NCBI GenBank assembly: GCA_964537505.1
Contig: CAZICK010000032.1
Location: 1 to 39,978 of the forward strand
Direction of reading: 5' to 3'
Length of the DNA: 39,978 bases
From: DAINBT01 sp036732785
Lineage (GTDB): Bacteria > Planctomycetota > Phycisphaerae > Sedimentisphaerales > SM23-30
Part shown: piece after piece, positions 32,001-39,978 of the stretch
How positions within the stretch are numbered: position 1 is the first letter of the stretch
How the letters are laid out: each line of letters begins with the position of its first letter
Program-made: the position numbers and the translations under genes
Notes under the pieces: model-generated
Told to the model about the DNA's origin: nothing
Database searches by the model: none
What the model saw: the letters and a program-made list of their open reading frames with translations, nothing else

Positions 32001-34164
32001 TAACCTCGTCAACATAAATGTAAGTATGAGTAACAGCCGCCGAAGGCAAATAGTCCGTCCTGAAGGCCGCTGCTCGCAGGCATGTAGTGGTGCTGACTGC
32101 AACCGGGCCGCTATATAGGGTGGAAGATTCCGTCGGATCGGTACTGTCGAAAGTGTAATACATCGTTGCGCCGGGCGTCGGGCACGTCAGGACCACGTTA
32201 AAGGCCTCCTCGTGAAAACCACGACGGACACTAAATTCTGGATCAGCAACCACACCCAGGTAAACCGTACCGGTATTCCCCGCCTCCGGAGTAGGACTGC
32301 CATAGTGTCGCCAGTTATCACCGGCATTTGGATAGCGACCGAAAGAAATGTCGGTTACCTGCTGATCATAAATGACGCTGTCGATCAGGGTGATGCCGTC
32401 GCTGTCGAAGAGACCGATCTCCCCATCGTCTTTACCGATTTGGAAATCCACATGCAGCACTCCTTCATCCGGCTCGCCGTCTGCCCAAATCAAAAGATAG
32501 TCACCCGAGGCGATAGTAGTTTGGCCGGGAGAATCGCTCGGAATCTGCCATTTCATTGGATTGGACAAATTATCGGTCAGGTACTTCCCGCCAATATCAA
32601 CAGCTACATCTCCGGCGTTGTATATCTCGATCCAGTCCTCAAATTCATATACATCGTCACCAAATTCATCTAGACGGTTACCGAAATGGCTGACAGTACT
32701 GTTATTGCTCGCCACGAACTCATTGATCTTCAGACTGAACTCGGGCGGTAGCGGCGGGTCTTCATTATAAAAACACCAGGCGGTGGAATATGCACTCCAT
32801 CCACTAGCGTTACCGGCCCTGACATGCCAGTAAAACTTCGTTCCATCGTAAGGGAAGGATCCGAGATTGATGCTGGTGGTATTACCGACTGCGCCGTTAT
32901 AGATTAAACTGCCGGCGACGAAACCCGAATTGGTGGCAACCTGCAGATAATAATCGTTGGCAAAAGCTGAAGCGCTCCATGAGAAAGCTATATTTGTCCC
33001 GCCGACTTTCGATTCGTTTGCCGGCAAACTCAGACCGGGCACAGACGGTATCGGCACGGTACCATTATCAAAATACCAGGTGGGCGAATATTCACTCCAT
33101 CCCCCAACACCTGTTGGAACAAAATTAGCAATCAATTCAGCTTCAACCGCAAGATCGCTGCTGTTGACAGTGTTGTTGAGGACATGCATAGCCAGAACAT
33201 TTGTCCCTTCCACAAGAGAAGAAATATCTGTTAGTTCCTCCTGTGTCCATGACGGATTGAGATAGTCCAGACCGTTGAAGCTGTTGTAGTATTTTGGTCC
33301 ATCCGAAACGTTAAAACGATACAACTCGTTGTTATTGATTGAGACGATACAACCATCATCGATAAATAACCTCAGCGTCAATGTACTGAGTTCATATCCG
33401 GGAGGGGTGTCAAGCTCAAAACTGTGACGAGCGTACACCGTATAGTAGTTTTGGTACATGTCGGTAAGTTCGGTGTTTGGTATAAATTCATCCCTGTTAC
33501 TGAAGCCGATGATCGTCTGGCCCACCTGCCATGTGCCATCTTCTGTGAAGCCAAGTTCGCGCCAATTGGAAGGTGGTTCTGACTGCCCTTTGCGATAGTG
33601 CCAGCCGGTCGATTCCGCTGAAAGCAAATCTTCCGAAAAAGGATCCCCTGCGTAATATCCGGCTTTCACATGCCAGTAAAATCTGCTTCCATCGGTGGGG
33701 AAATCACCCAGATTAATGCTGGTGGTATCGCCGACAATTCCGTCATAGGTCAAACTGCTGAAACCCACATCGTCAGCAACCTGAAGATGATAATTGTTAG
33801 CCCCGGGTGAAGTGCTCCATGAGAAATCTATATTTGTCCCGGCAACGTTCGATTCGTTCGCCGGCAAAATCAGACTTGGTACAGGCGGGATCGGCGTCCA
33901 CTGTTTCAGCCAGTTTTCGCTCATTATGCCAAAATCTGTTATGTTGACTCCGTCATCGCCGACCAGATCTGCGCAATCGTCAGGATGACCAGTACAGCCT
34001 GGGCCGTCCAACCACTGCTCTGCCAAAATCTCCAGATCGCCTATATCCACCTCACCGCTGGAGTTCACATCACCCGCCGGGTTACCTGCCAGGATGGGGC
34101 CTACCAAAATTGCGATTGAAATTAATACAAGCAACGAGATTTTTGTAACATTAAAGCCTGACAT
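29026..34164 (-). CDS. Giant secreted CotH-kinase / lamin-tail exoprotein with N-terminal dockerin-like loops (paralogue A)
   Basis: A 1,712-residue exported protein. In order: signal peptide (1-26); two dockerin-like calcium loops (31-86); a fibronectin-III-like domain (95-168 and 354-368) split by an inserted galactose-binding-like beta-sandwich (about 178-347); a second FN3-like domain (376-466); a lamin-tail domain (477-630); a chitobiase-C-like domain (640-715); a CotH domain (about 745-1135) with conserved GNDHDWYGDHNW and FFMWDNDFLF; a second chitobiase-C-like domain (1138-1220); and three more lamin-tail domains (1225-1709). CotH proteins phosphorylate secreted proteins in Bacillus spores; the role in planctomycetes is unknown. 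AGGAG precedes the ATG. DNA tracts are shared with the next gene. Confidence 0.88.
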   Translation of the reverse strand: MSGFNVTKISLLVLISIAILVGPILAGNPAGDVNSSGEVDIGDLEILAEQWLDGPGCTGHPDDCADLVGDDGVNITDFGIMSENWLKQWTPIPPVPSLILPANESNVAGTNIDFSWSTSPGANNYHLQVADDVGFSSLTYDGIVGDTTSINLGDFPTDGSRFYWHVKAGYYAGDPFSEDLLSAESTGWHYRKGQSEPPSNWRELGFTEDGTWQVGQTIIGFSNRDEFIPNTELTDMYQNYYTVYARHSFELDTPPGYELSTLTLRLFIDDGCIVSINNNELYRFNVSDGPKYYNSFNGLDYLNPSWTQEELTDISSLVEGTNVLAMHVLNNTVNSSDLAVEAELIANFVPTGVGGWSEYSPTWYFDNGTVPIPSVPGLSLPANESKVGGTNIAFSWSASAFANDYYLQVATNSGFVAGSLIYNGAVGNTTSINLGSFPYDGTKFYWHVRAGNASGWSAYSTAWCFYNEDPPLPPEFSLKINEFVASNNSTVSHFGNRLDEFGDDVYEFEDWIEIYNAGDVAVDIGGKYLTDNLSNPMKWQIPSDSPGQTTIASGDYLLIWADGEPDEGVLHVDFQIGKDDGEIGLFDSDGITLIDSVIYDQQVTDISFGRYPNAGDNWRHYGSPTPEAGNTGTVYLGVVADPEFSVRRGFHEEAFNVVLTCPTPGATMYYTFDSTDPTESSTLYSGPVAVSTTTCLRAAAFRTDYLPSAAVTHTYIYVDEVIAHPDMVTDITQDPVWGPQIYDALLEIPTISLVTPYTIPDYPLESPPEVPVSIEMIFPDGSKGFQANAGVERFGRQYTVWEKQALRVSFKNIYGPSRLEFDLFSDTPYGGDDATDSFNQIILRNGSHDSLFYGAYTSWGIYSRGRYCYDRQFEMGHISLRGRFVHMYQNGNYRGLYDMFERPTADYMSQYLGGEEEDYDIVKGRGGLVYMEGDFNPDGTIQSWLDMKANLGNWESVKENIDIDNLIDYLILNFYGGNDHDWYGDHNWVAGRKREPGGKWKFFMWDNDFLFRILNADTTDNGAPSDLYDSLKVHAEFKVRMGDRAQKHFFNGGMLTPARVQADFTEFASRIERVVIPECARWCEVAKTAIENAYPPDFTYTPTTFQDSVDWIKFTWAPVRTNTVLTQMRNDGVFPSINAPTFSQHGGEITPAVPVSITAPTGTIYYTIDGADPRLPGGAINTAHAIVYTVPINFTQSTCLKARAKSGGTWSALNEAVFAVGPVVENLRITEIMYNPADLNAEYIELKNIGVDTINIGLVRFTNGIDFTFPSHELAAGEYVLVAQDPAALAAVAPSIPPGVGILGPYTGLFDNAGEKIKLVDAIGRTIHEFNYKDGWYEITDGIGFSLTIKDPTNVDLTSWDDKAGWRPSASIGGSPGEDDSGQVPELGAIKINELLAHSNVVYSYDWIELYNTTGAPINIGGWYLSDDANNLKKYTIPEGTSIDAYDYCVFYENLHFGIGNPADPANVPFALSENGETLYLNSGQGGVLTGYSEEEAFDASQADVPFGRYQKSTGTFNFVAMSSPTPGWANAYPKVGPVVISEIMYNPLTEGDAEYVELLNISGSTVTLQKWYPVEGINVPWRFTDSGGITYDFPLGTTMDAGEKILLVKNLIVFESEFGGSVPGDKFEWGEGKLDNAGEKIELSMPGDLEGLTRYYIQVDRINYSDGSHPVGDDPWPTEPDGTGQSLTRKVPSDYGNDVANWQSATPSPGG

Positions 34165-34214
34165 TTTTCATTCTCCTGTTCTTTACACCATTTCATACCA
34201 CTACTTTTCGTTAT

Positions 34215-34220
34215 ATTATA
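34215..34220 (-). promoter_or_regulatory. Candidate -10 box for CotH paralogue A
   Basis: A perfect TATAAT is read on the minus strand at 34220-34215, about 50 bases before the ATG at 34164, leaving a leader of about 44 bases with an AGGAG ribosome-binding site. The -35 region is not convincing. The gene could also be read through from the upstream paralogue. Confidence 0.35.
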
Positions 34221-34360
34221 CGCCTGGTTCCAACGGATTTCAGAACCAATTCGTAAAAACTATTTGTGTTTCCATGCGATGCGGTAACATGTCTGGACCA
34301 GTTATCGGTCCCATTGTGATAGCGTCCATGAGACGTATCGGCCACTTGTCGGCCAAGAAT

Positions 34361-34387
34361 AACAGAATCGATTTTACTTATTCTGTT
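34361..34387 (-). terminator. Hairpin after CotH paralogue B
   Basis: AACAGAAT at 34361-34368 pairs perfectly with ATTCTGTT at 34380-34387 across an 11-base loop, about 30 bp past the stop of paralogue B. The stem is A/T-rich and lacks a clean T-tract, so termination is uncertain; it may only protect the 3' end. Confidence 0.3.
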
Positions 34388-34417
34388 CCTGTGATTTCGC
34401 TCCAGCCATAACATGAT

Positions 34418-37400
34418 CTATTCACCAGGAGTAGGTGTTTCGCTCCGCCAGTTGGCCACGTCGTTGCCGTAATCGCTTGATACAATACGCGTCAAAGAAT
34501 TGCCGCCGCCATCCGACCCACTCGGCCAGGGTGAATCATCGTCGTAGTTCACACGGTCCACGCGGATGTAGTAGCGGGTAAGACCTTCCAGATCGCCAGG
34601 CCTGGATATTTCTATCCTCTCGCCGCCGTTATCCAACTTACCCACACCCCACGCGAATATCCGCACACCAATGGGAACATCGGTAAACTCAGTCTCGAAA
34701 ATGGTCTTATTCTTCACCAGCAATATCCGCTCGCCGGCATCAATAGGTATAAGCGGCAGGTCAAAAGTGATACCCCCCTCATCAGTAAACTGCCATGGAA
34801 CGTATATTCCATGAACGCTATCCCATTCCTGCAGGAGAATCGTCGAACCGCTGATATTCAAAAGCTCCACATACTCCGCATCGCCTTCGGTTAGCGGATT
34901 GTACATAATCTCACTAATCACCACAGGACCAACCTTAGGATAAGCGTTGGCCGATCCCGGCGTAGGCGAACTCATCGCCACAAAATTAAAGGCGCCGGTG
35001 CTCTTTTCGTAACGACCGAACGGCACATCAGTCTCCGAAGCGTCAAAGGCTTCCTCTTCACTGTATCCGGTTAGTACGCCACCCTGACCGGAGTTGAGAT
35101 ACAACGTTTCACCGTTCCCGCTCAGGGCAAACGGTACATTGGCCGGATCAGCTGGGTTACCCACGCCAAAGTGCAGATTCTCATAGAAAACACAGTAACC
35201 ATACGCACCAATTGAAGTACCGTCCGGAATCGTATATTTCTTCAAATTATTGGCATCGTCACTGAGATACCAGCCGCCAATGTTGATGGGCGCGCCAGTA
35301 GTGTTGTACAACTCAATCCAGTCATAAGAATAAACCACGTTAGAATGGGCCAGCAATTCGTTAATCTTAATCGCGCCGAGTTCCGGAACCTGTCCGCTAT
35401 CATCTTCACCGGGCGAACCGCCGACGGAAGCGCTCGGCCGCCAGCCTGCCTTTTCATTCCAAATGTTCAGATTGGCATCTGTGGGATCATTTACCGTCAA
35501 AGAAAATCCCTGACCGTCGGTGATCTCATACCAGCCGTCTTTATAGTCAAATTTATGTATCGTTCGGCCAATGGCATCGACAAGCTTAATCTTCTCTCCG
35601 CCATCGTTGAGTTGACCGGTGTACGGGCCGAGTATCCCAACACTAGGCGGGATCGATGGCGCCGCAGCCGCCAGGGCTGTCGGATCCTGGGCAACCAGCA
35701 CATACTCGCCCGCGGCCAGTTCATGAGACGGAAAAGTAAACTCGATCCCATTAGTAAAGCGAACCAGCCCTATATTGATTGGGTCAACTCCGATATTCTT
35801 GAGTTCAACAAATTCAGCATTGGGATCCTGCGGATGGTACATAATCTCCGTAATACGTAGATTCTCAACCACCGGCCCAACGGCAAAAACAGCCTCATTC
35901 AGCGCACTCCACGTATCACCGCCCAACACCCGTGCCTTGAGATGTGTACTCTCGCTGAAGCTGATTGGACCGGCATATTCGATCGCACTACCGGAAACAT
36001 TGCCCGGCATGTTGCCGGTCTCCAACTCGATACACATCAGAAAATCATCATCATTCTTGCTGATGTTCAGACCATGAACAGCCAAAACATTATTGCCACT
36101 GAACAGCTTATCAATGTGAGCACTGATATTGATCTCTTCAAAAAACCATGCTTGGCTAATCGGATGTTCCCCCGTAGCCGAGGAGTCCCATTCCACCGAC
36201 GCTGGGGCATTACGTTCGGCTACTTTCTGACCGTTAAGATACGCGATAAAACCATCATCATATTTCACCTTGAGCGCCAATCGATCAATCTCTGACAGAT
36301 CGTTCACGTTAAACGGAATGCGAATATACACCGAAGCATTTGTATCGTGCATCTGCGATTCGATATCCGTCTCGATCAGACTCTTGTAAGCCGGCTCACC
36401 TGATGCTATGGTAATAATCTCATATTCCGGCAGTACCATATCCCAAACCGCAACATCATCTATCACCCCCACATAAGGCTCGGACCATCCCTTCCCGATC
36501 CACAAATCATTCTGCGTATTGGCCACCCCGTTTAAGGTGTGATCCGCCCCAACCTTCGTACCAGCGCAAAGACCGTTGACATATATCTTGCCCGTTGCAG
36601 TAACGCTGTCAAAAGTATAAAGCAAATGCGACCACACACCGGGCTCGTATGCTTTGCTTGTCATGCACTCATTGCCCCATCCGCCATAGTTCTCATCCGC
36701 GCCGATCCGTACAATCGCCGCCTTATTCCAATACGGATTGCCCGATTCCGGACGCAGCATTGCCGCGTAACCACTACCCGGGGCGGAGCCTTCTGAGATT
36801 TTACTCAACGGCCGACCGGCCTGTTCCAAACTCGGCTTAATCCACAGTGAAAATGTCAGATTCTCCGCTGAGCCAGGCGTAGTACCGCAGGAAACATAGT
36901 TGCTCCCGTCAAATTGAAGTGCTCCCGAACCTACATGACCGGTCACCCTCGCAGGATCGCCATAAAGCGTACCATTGTAATTGTTACCCGTGGCATCGAG
37001 CGCCGTCGGCCCATCCAACTCGTCAAACGGCCAATGCGCCACCGGCTCACTGGCAAACCCATCTACTACCGTAACATCAAAACCGATCCCAGACGTCCCG
37101 GTCGTCCAGCTTGGACCAATCGGAAAGCCCGGAAACGTCCAGCCCAGTTCCAGGGAGTCATCGGTCGGGACCAATACCTGCATCGGCGTCTGCGAATCCA
37201 CCAGCTTCAAAATCCCATTGCCCCAAGAGACACGCGGATCCTCACCGTCAGTGGTGTACCAGATCACCCCTGCCGGGGCCGTCATCGAAATCGCCTCGCC
37301 CGAGGCGATCTCGCCCCCGTGCTGACTGAACGTGGGAGCGTCAATACTGGGGAAAAGACTCACACCCTCATGCCCATCACGCATCTGCTGAATAACTCTA

Positions 37401-39553
37401 TCAGTTTGAACATTGCCCCAATCGAATTTAATCCAGTCAACAGATTGCTGCAGGGTATCGGGAGTGTAAGTAAAATCGGGGTTATCATACGTTAACTTTG
37501 CTGTCTGGGACCATCGGGCACATTCGGGGATAATTGTTCTTGCTATGCGATTAGTCAATTCAGTAAAATCAGCCTGAACACGGGCAGGAGTTAGCATCCC
37601 GTCATTAAAGAAGTGTTTCTGAGCACGATCCGCAAGCCGTATTCTGAATTCTTCGTGTTGTGCTAATGATTCCAACATATAGCCCGGTCCACCGTTGTCA
37701 TCGACAGTATTGTAGTCCAAACTACGGAAAAGGAAATCATTGTCCCACATAAAGAACATAAATTTGCCGCCGGCTTCCCGCCTCCGGCCGGCGACCCAGT
37801 TGTGCATTGAATACCAGTCATGGTCATTTGCCCCGTAGAAATTTAAGAGCATGTAGTCGATATAATTATCGACATCCATGTACTCCTGTACGATTTCATA
37901 GTCGTCGGTATTGGCAACCAGGTAGTCCCAGGCCGCACTGTCTCCCTCCGCACAAAAAATACCACCACGACCTTTCATAATATCATAATCTTCTTCGTCG
38001 CCGCCCAAATAAGTAGCCATGAAGTCAGCGGTAGGTCGTTCCATCAGATGGTACTGTCCCCAATAAACACCATTGAGATATACATGCACAAATTTCCCTC
38101 GTAATGAGAGGTGTCCCATTTCTATTTGTCGGTCAAAGCAATAGCGGTTGCGTGTATAGACCCCCTTGGAAATGTACTCGCTGTACCAAAGGGAATCATG
38201 GCTTCCGTTACGCAAAATAATCTGGTTGAAACTATCAGTGGCGTCATCTCCGCCATAAGGGGTATCGCCAAACAGATCGAATTCGAGCCGACTTGGTCCG
38301 TAAATGCTCTTGAAACTTATCCGCAAAGCTTGTTTTGGCCACACAGTATATATTCCACCGTAACGCTCGGCGCAGGCATTGGCCTGAAAACCTTTGGAGC
38401 CGTCAGGGAAAATCATTTCGATTGATACCGGCACTTCAGGTGGACTTTGAATAGGATAGTCAGGGATGGTGTAAGGTGTCACCAGAGAAATAGTAGGAAT
38501 CTCCAGGAGGGCGTCATGCATCTGCGGACCCCAAACGGGGTCTTGCGTTATGTCGGTGGCCATCTCGGGCTGCTCAATGACGTCGTCAACAAAAATGTAG
38601 GTATGAGTAACAACCGCCGAAGGCAGATAGCCCGTCTTGAAAGCCGCCGCGCGCAGACATGTAGTGCTGCTGACTGCAACCGGCGTGCCGGTGTATAAGG
38701 TGGAAGATCCCGTCGGATCAGTGCTGTCGAGAGTATAACGTATCATCGCGCTGGGGGTCGGACACGTCAGGACCACGCCGAATGATTCATCATAAAAACC
38801 ACGCTTGACACTAAATTCCGGCTCAGCCACCAGCCCCAGGTAACCCATACCAATATTTTCCGACCCCGCAGTAGGACTACCATAGAAACGCCAGTTATCA
38901 CCGGCATTGGGATAGCGACCAAAAGAAATGTTGGTTACCTGCTGACTATAAATAACACTGTCAATCAGGGTGCTGCCGTTGCCGGCGAACAGACCAATTT
39001 CCTCACCGGTATTTTCGAGTTGGAAATCCGCATGCAGCGGCCCTTCCTCCGGCTGGCCGTCTGCCCAGATTAAAAGATAGCCATGTGGTCCGATAGTGGT
39101 TTCTGTGGGGGCATCGTCGGGAATCCGCCATTTAGTCGGGTTCTCCAAATCGTCAGTGAGGTACATGCCGCCAATATCAACAGGTCCATTTTCGCTGTTG
39201 TATATCTCGATCCAGTCATCAAAATCACCTTCGTCGTCATCTATGGTACTGTAATTGCTTGACATGAACTCATTGATCTTCAGATTGGCGGTATCAAGCC
39301 AGTTGGCCGAGACCACGGCAAAGTCAGCCAAATCAACTCCATTATTACCAACCAGATCGGCGCAATCATCCGGATGCCCTACACAGCCGAATTCGTCGAG
39401 CCACTGCCCAGCCAATGCTAACAGATCCTCCAAATCGACGCTATAGTCTTCGCTAAGATCACCCACTAATCCATCCGCAGATGCCCAGGTCACCAAAAAC
39501 ATGGTTGACAGCAATACGAATAACAAAATTCTTAAAACATCAGATTTCAGCAT
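34418..39553 (-). CDS. Giant secreted CotH-kinase / lamin-tail exoprotein with nested LamG domain (paralogue B)
   Basis: A 1,711-residue paralogue of the neighbouring gene. In order: signal peptide (1-26); dockerin-like loops (31-86); lamin-tail (91-230); chitobiase-C-like (240-318); CotH (about 345-735) with GANDHDWYSMHNW and FFMWDNDFLF; and a second chitobiase-C-like domain beginning 744-775 and resuming about 1188-1222. Between those halves is a beta-sandwich (about 782-829 and 1050-1185), itself split by a LamG/concanavalin-like domain (about 835-1047). Three lamin-tail domains close the protein. It lacks the FN3-like pair of paralogue A. AGGAAA precedes the ATG. Domains point to an extracellular, multi-ligand surface or matrix protein. 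Confidence 0.88.
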   Translation of the reverse strand: MLKSDVLRILLFVLLSTMFLVTWASADGLVGDLSEDYSVDLEDLLALAGQWLDEFGCVGHPDDCADLVGNNGVDLADFAVVSANWLDTANLKINEFMSSNYSTIDDDEGDFDDWIEIYNSENGPVDIGGMYLTDDLENPTKWRIPDDAPTETTIGPHGYLLIWADGQPEEGPLHADFQLENTGEEIGLFAGNGSTLIDSVIYSQQVTNISFGRYPNAGDNWRFYGSPTAGSENIGMGYLGLVAEPEFSVKRGFYDESFGVVLTCPTPSAMIRYTLDSTDPTGSSTLYTGTPVAVSSTTCLRAAAFKTGYLPSAVVTHTYIFVDDVIEQPEMATDITQDPVWGPQMHDALLEIPTISLVTPYTIPDYPIQSPPEVPVSIEMIFPDGSKGFQANACAERYGGIYTVWPKQALRISFKSIYGPSRLEFDLFGDTPYGGDDATDSFNQIILRNGSHDSLWYSEYISKGVYTRNRYCFDRQIEMGHLSLRGKFVHVYLNGVYWGQYHLMERPTADFMATYLGGDEEDYDIMKGRGGIFCAEGDSAAWDYLVANTDDYEIVQEYMDVDNYIDYMLLNFYGANDHDWYSMHNWVAGRRREAGGKFMFFMWDNDFLFRSLDYNTVDDNGGPGYMLESLAQHEEFRIRLADRAQKHFFNDGMLTPARVQADFTELTNRIARTIIPECARWSQTAKLTYDNPDFTYTPDTLQQSVDWIKFDWGNVQTDRVIQQMRDGHEGVSLFPSIDAPTFSQHGGEIASGEAISMTAPAGVIWYTTDGEDPRVSWGNGILKLVDSQTPMQVLVPTDDSLELGWTFPGFPIGPSWTTGTSGIGFDVTVVDGFASEPVAHWPFDELDGPTALDATGNNYNGTLYGDPARVTGHVGSGALQFDGSNYVSCGTTPGSAENLTFSLWIKPSLEQAGRPLSKISEGSAPGSGYAAMLRPESGNPYWNKAAIVRIGADENYGGWGNECMTSKAYEPGVWSHLLYTFDSVTATGKIYVNGLCAGTKVGADHTLNGVANTQNDLWIGKGWSEPYVGVIDDVAVWDMVLPEYEIITIASGEPAYKSLIETDIESQMHDTNASVYIRIPFNVNDLSEIDRLALKVKYDDGFIAYLNGQKVAERNAPASVEWDSSATGEHPISQAWFFEEINISAHIDKLFSGNNVLAVHGLNISKNDDDFLMCIELETGNMPGNVSGSAIEYAGPISFSESTHLKARVLGGDTWSALNEAVFAVGPVVENLRITEIMYHPQDPNAEFVELKNIGVDPINIGLVRFTNGIEFTFPSHELAAGEYVLVAQDPTALAAAAPSIPPSVGILGPYTGQLNDGGEKIKLVDAIGRTIHKFDYKDGWYEITDGQGFSLTVNDPTDANLNIWNEKAGWRPSASVGGSPGEDDSGQVPELGAIKINELLAHSNVVYSYDWIELYNTTGAPINIGGWYLSDDANNLKKYTIPDGTSIGAYGYCVFYENLHFGVGNPADPANVPFALSGNGETLYLNSGQGGVLTGYSEEEAFDASETDVPFGRYEKSTGAFNFVAMSSPTPGSANAYPKVGPVVISEIMYNPLTEGDAEYVELLNISGSTILLQEWDSVHGIYVPWQFTDEGGITFDLPLIPIDAGERILLVKNKTIFETEFTDVPIGVRIFAWGVGKLDNGGERIEISRPGDLEGLTRYYIRVDRVNYDDDSPWPSGSDGGGNSLTRIVSSDYGNDVANWRSETPTPGE

Positions 39554-39637
39554 TGGCTATTTCCTAAACTATATACAAATGTTTTAACAGCAGCCTCAGA
39601 TCGACAAAAATTATTCGTGAAGACTATCTTTGCCGCT

Positions 39638-39978
39638 TCATGGTGAAGGCGTGTCGCCGGTCCAGTTTGTCGGATCGTTACCGCTGTCATTCGCGTCAGT
39701 GGATATCCTTTGCAGGGCATCGCCAAGGCCGTCAGGCGACGTTGGCCATGGATCCACATCGGAGTAAATCACCTCATCGACAATAACCCAAAAATCAGGA
39801 TCACCAGGCAGATCGCCCGCTTCAGGTTTCTCCAAAGCTACTTTCTCACCGCCGTTAGAGAGATTACCACTCCACGGACCAACGATATGGACACCGGGCG
39901 TAAGATTGCCAGTGCCGTACGCAGCTTCAAAGGCATCCAATCGAGCAGTCTCCACCGCCGGATCGAAACCGACCACAA
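39638..39978 (-). CDS. C-terminal end of a further lamin-tail exoprotein (cut by window edge)
   Basis: An open frame running off the window edge; about 113 residues are visible and no start is present. The visible part is the end of a lamin-tail domain: VHIVGPWSGNLSNGGEKVAL, then FWVIVDEVIYSDVDPWPTSPDG and GNDPTNWTGDTPSP. This matches the ends of paralogues A and B (GNDVANWQSATPSPGG, GNDVANWRSETPTPGE). It is therefore probably a third tandem member of the family, 84 bp upstream of paralogue B on the same strand. Whether it carries a CotH domain cannot be seen. Confidence 0.8.
   Translation of the reverse strand, partial: VVGFDPAVETARLDAFEAAYGTGNLTPGVHIVGPWSGNLSNGGEKVALEKPEAGDLPGDPDFWVIVDEVIYSDVDPWPTSPDGLGDALQRISTDANDSGNDPTNWTGDTPSP

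Overview
The window looks like a chromosomal piece of an uncultured planctomycete, probably of the Phycisphaerae (Sedimentisphaerales-like). The basis is the N- or C-terminal dockerin-like calcium loops (GDVNSSG..., DLVGDDG...) on secreted proteins, the very large CotH/lamin-tail exoproteins, several secreted carbohydrate-active proteins and paired AP-superfamily phosphodiesterases. This is inference from protein style; there is no rRNA here. No tRNA, CRISPR array or transposase gene was seen.

Layout. Positions 1-386 are a repeat-rich, gene-free leader with iteron-like tandem repeats. 393-2340 (+) holds tsaB and dgt. 2505-7013 (+) is a regulated cassette: a TetR-type regulator that is broken by a one-base frame change and truncated, a lysine 2,3-aminomutase with all key active-site residues, two different D-Ala-D-Ala-ligase-like ATP-grasp enzymes separated by a 184-bp near-perfect palindromic element, and a GNAT acetyltransferase. 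Together they suggest synthesis of an acetylated beta-lysine-containing small peptide or osmolyte. 7025-19161 (-) is a long, tightly spaced run: a dockerin-bearing subtilase, two paralogous AP-superfamily enzymes, a small ribbon-helix-helix-like protein with a palindromic operator candidate, a membrane protein, a secreted esterase, an MGH1-like glycosidase and a YgiQ radical SAM protein.

19348-20504 (+) carries a cyclase-family hydrolase and arfB, the first with a textbook promoter placed so that its mRNA would be leaderless. 20596-23379 (-) is a large secreted glycosidase-like protein. 23772-28155 (-) is a six-gene operon joining a HEAT-repeat lipoprotein, an RsbW-like kinase and a STAS protein to an Mla-type lipid transporter (MlaE, MlaF, MlaD), which suggests control of lipid transport by partner-switching phosphorylation. 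28420-28785 (+) is a small membrane protein. 29026-39978 (-) is a tandem array of two complete giant CotH/lamin-tail exoproteins (about 1,710 aa each) and the C-terminal end of a further lamin-tail protein cut by the window edge.

The best candidates for something undescribed are the kamA / ATP-grasp / ATP-grasp / GNAT cassette and the kinase-STAS-Mla operon. Secondary points are recurrent leaderless-type promoters, the 184-bp palindrome that supplies the end of a gene, and nested domain insertions plus a shared identical tract in the CotH array.
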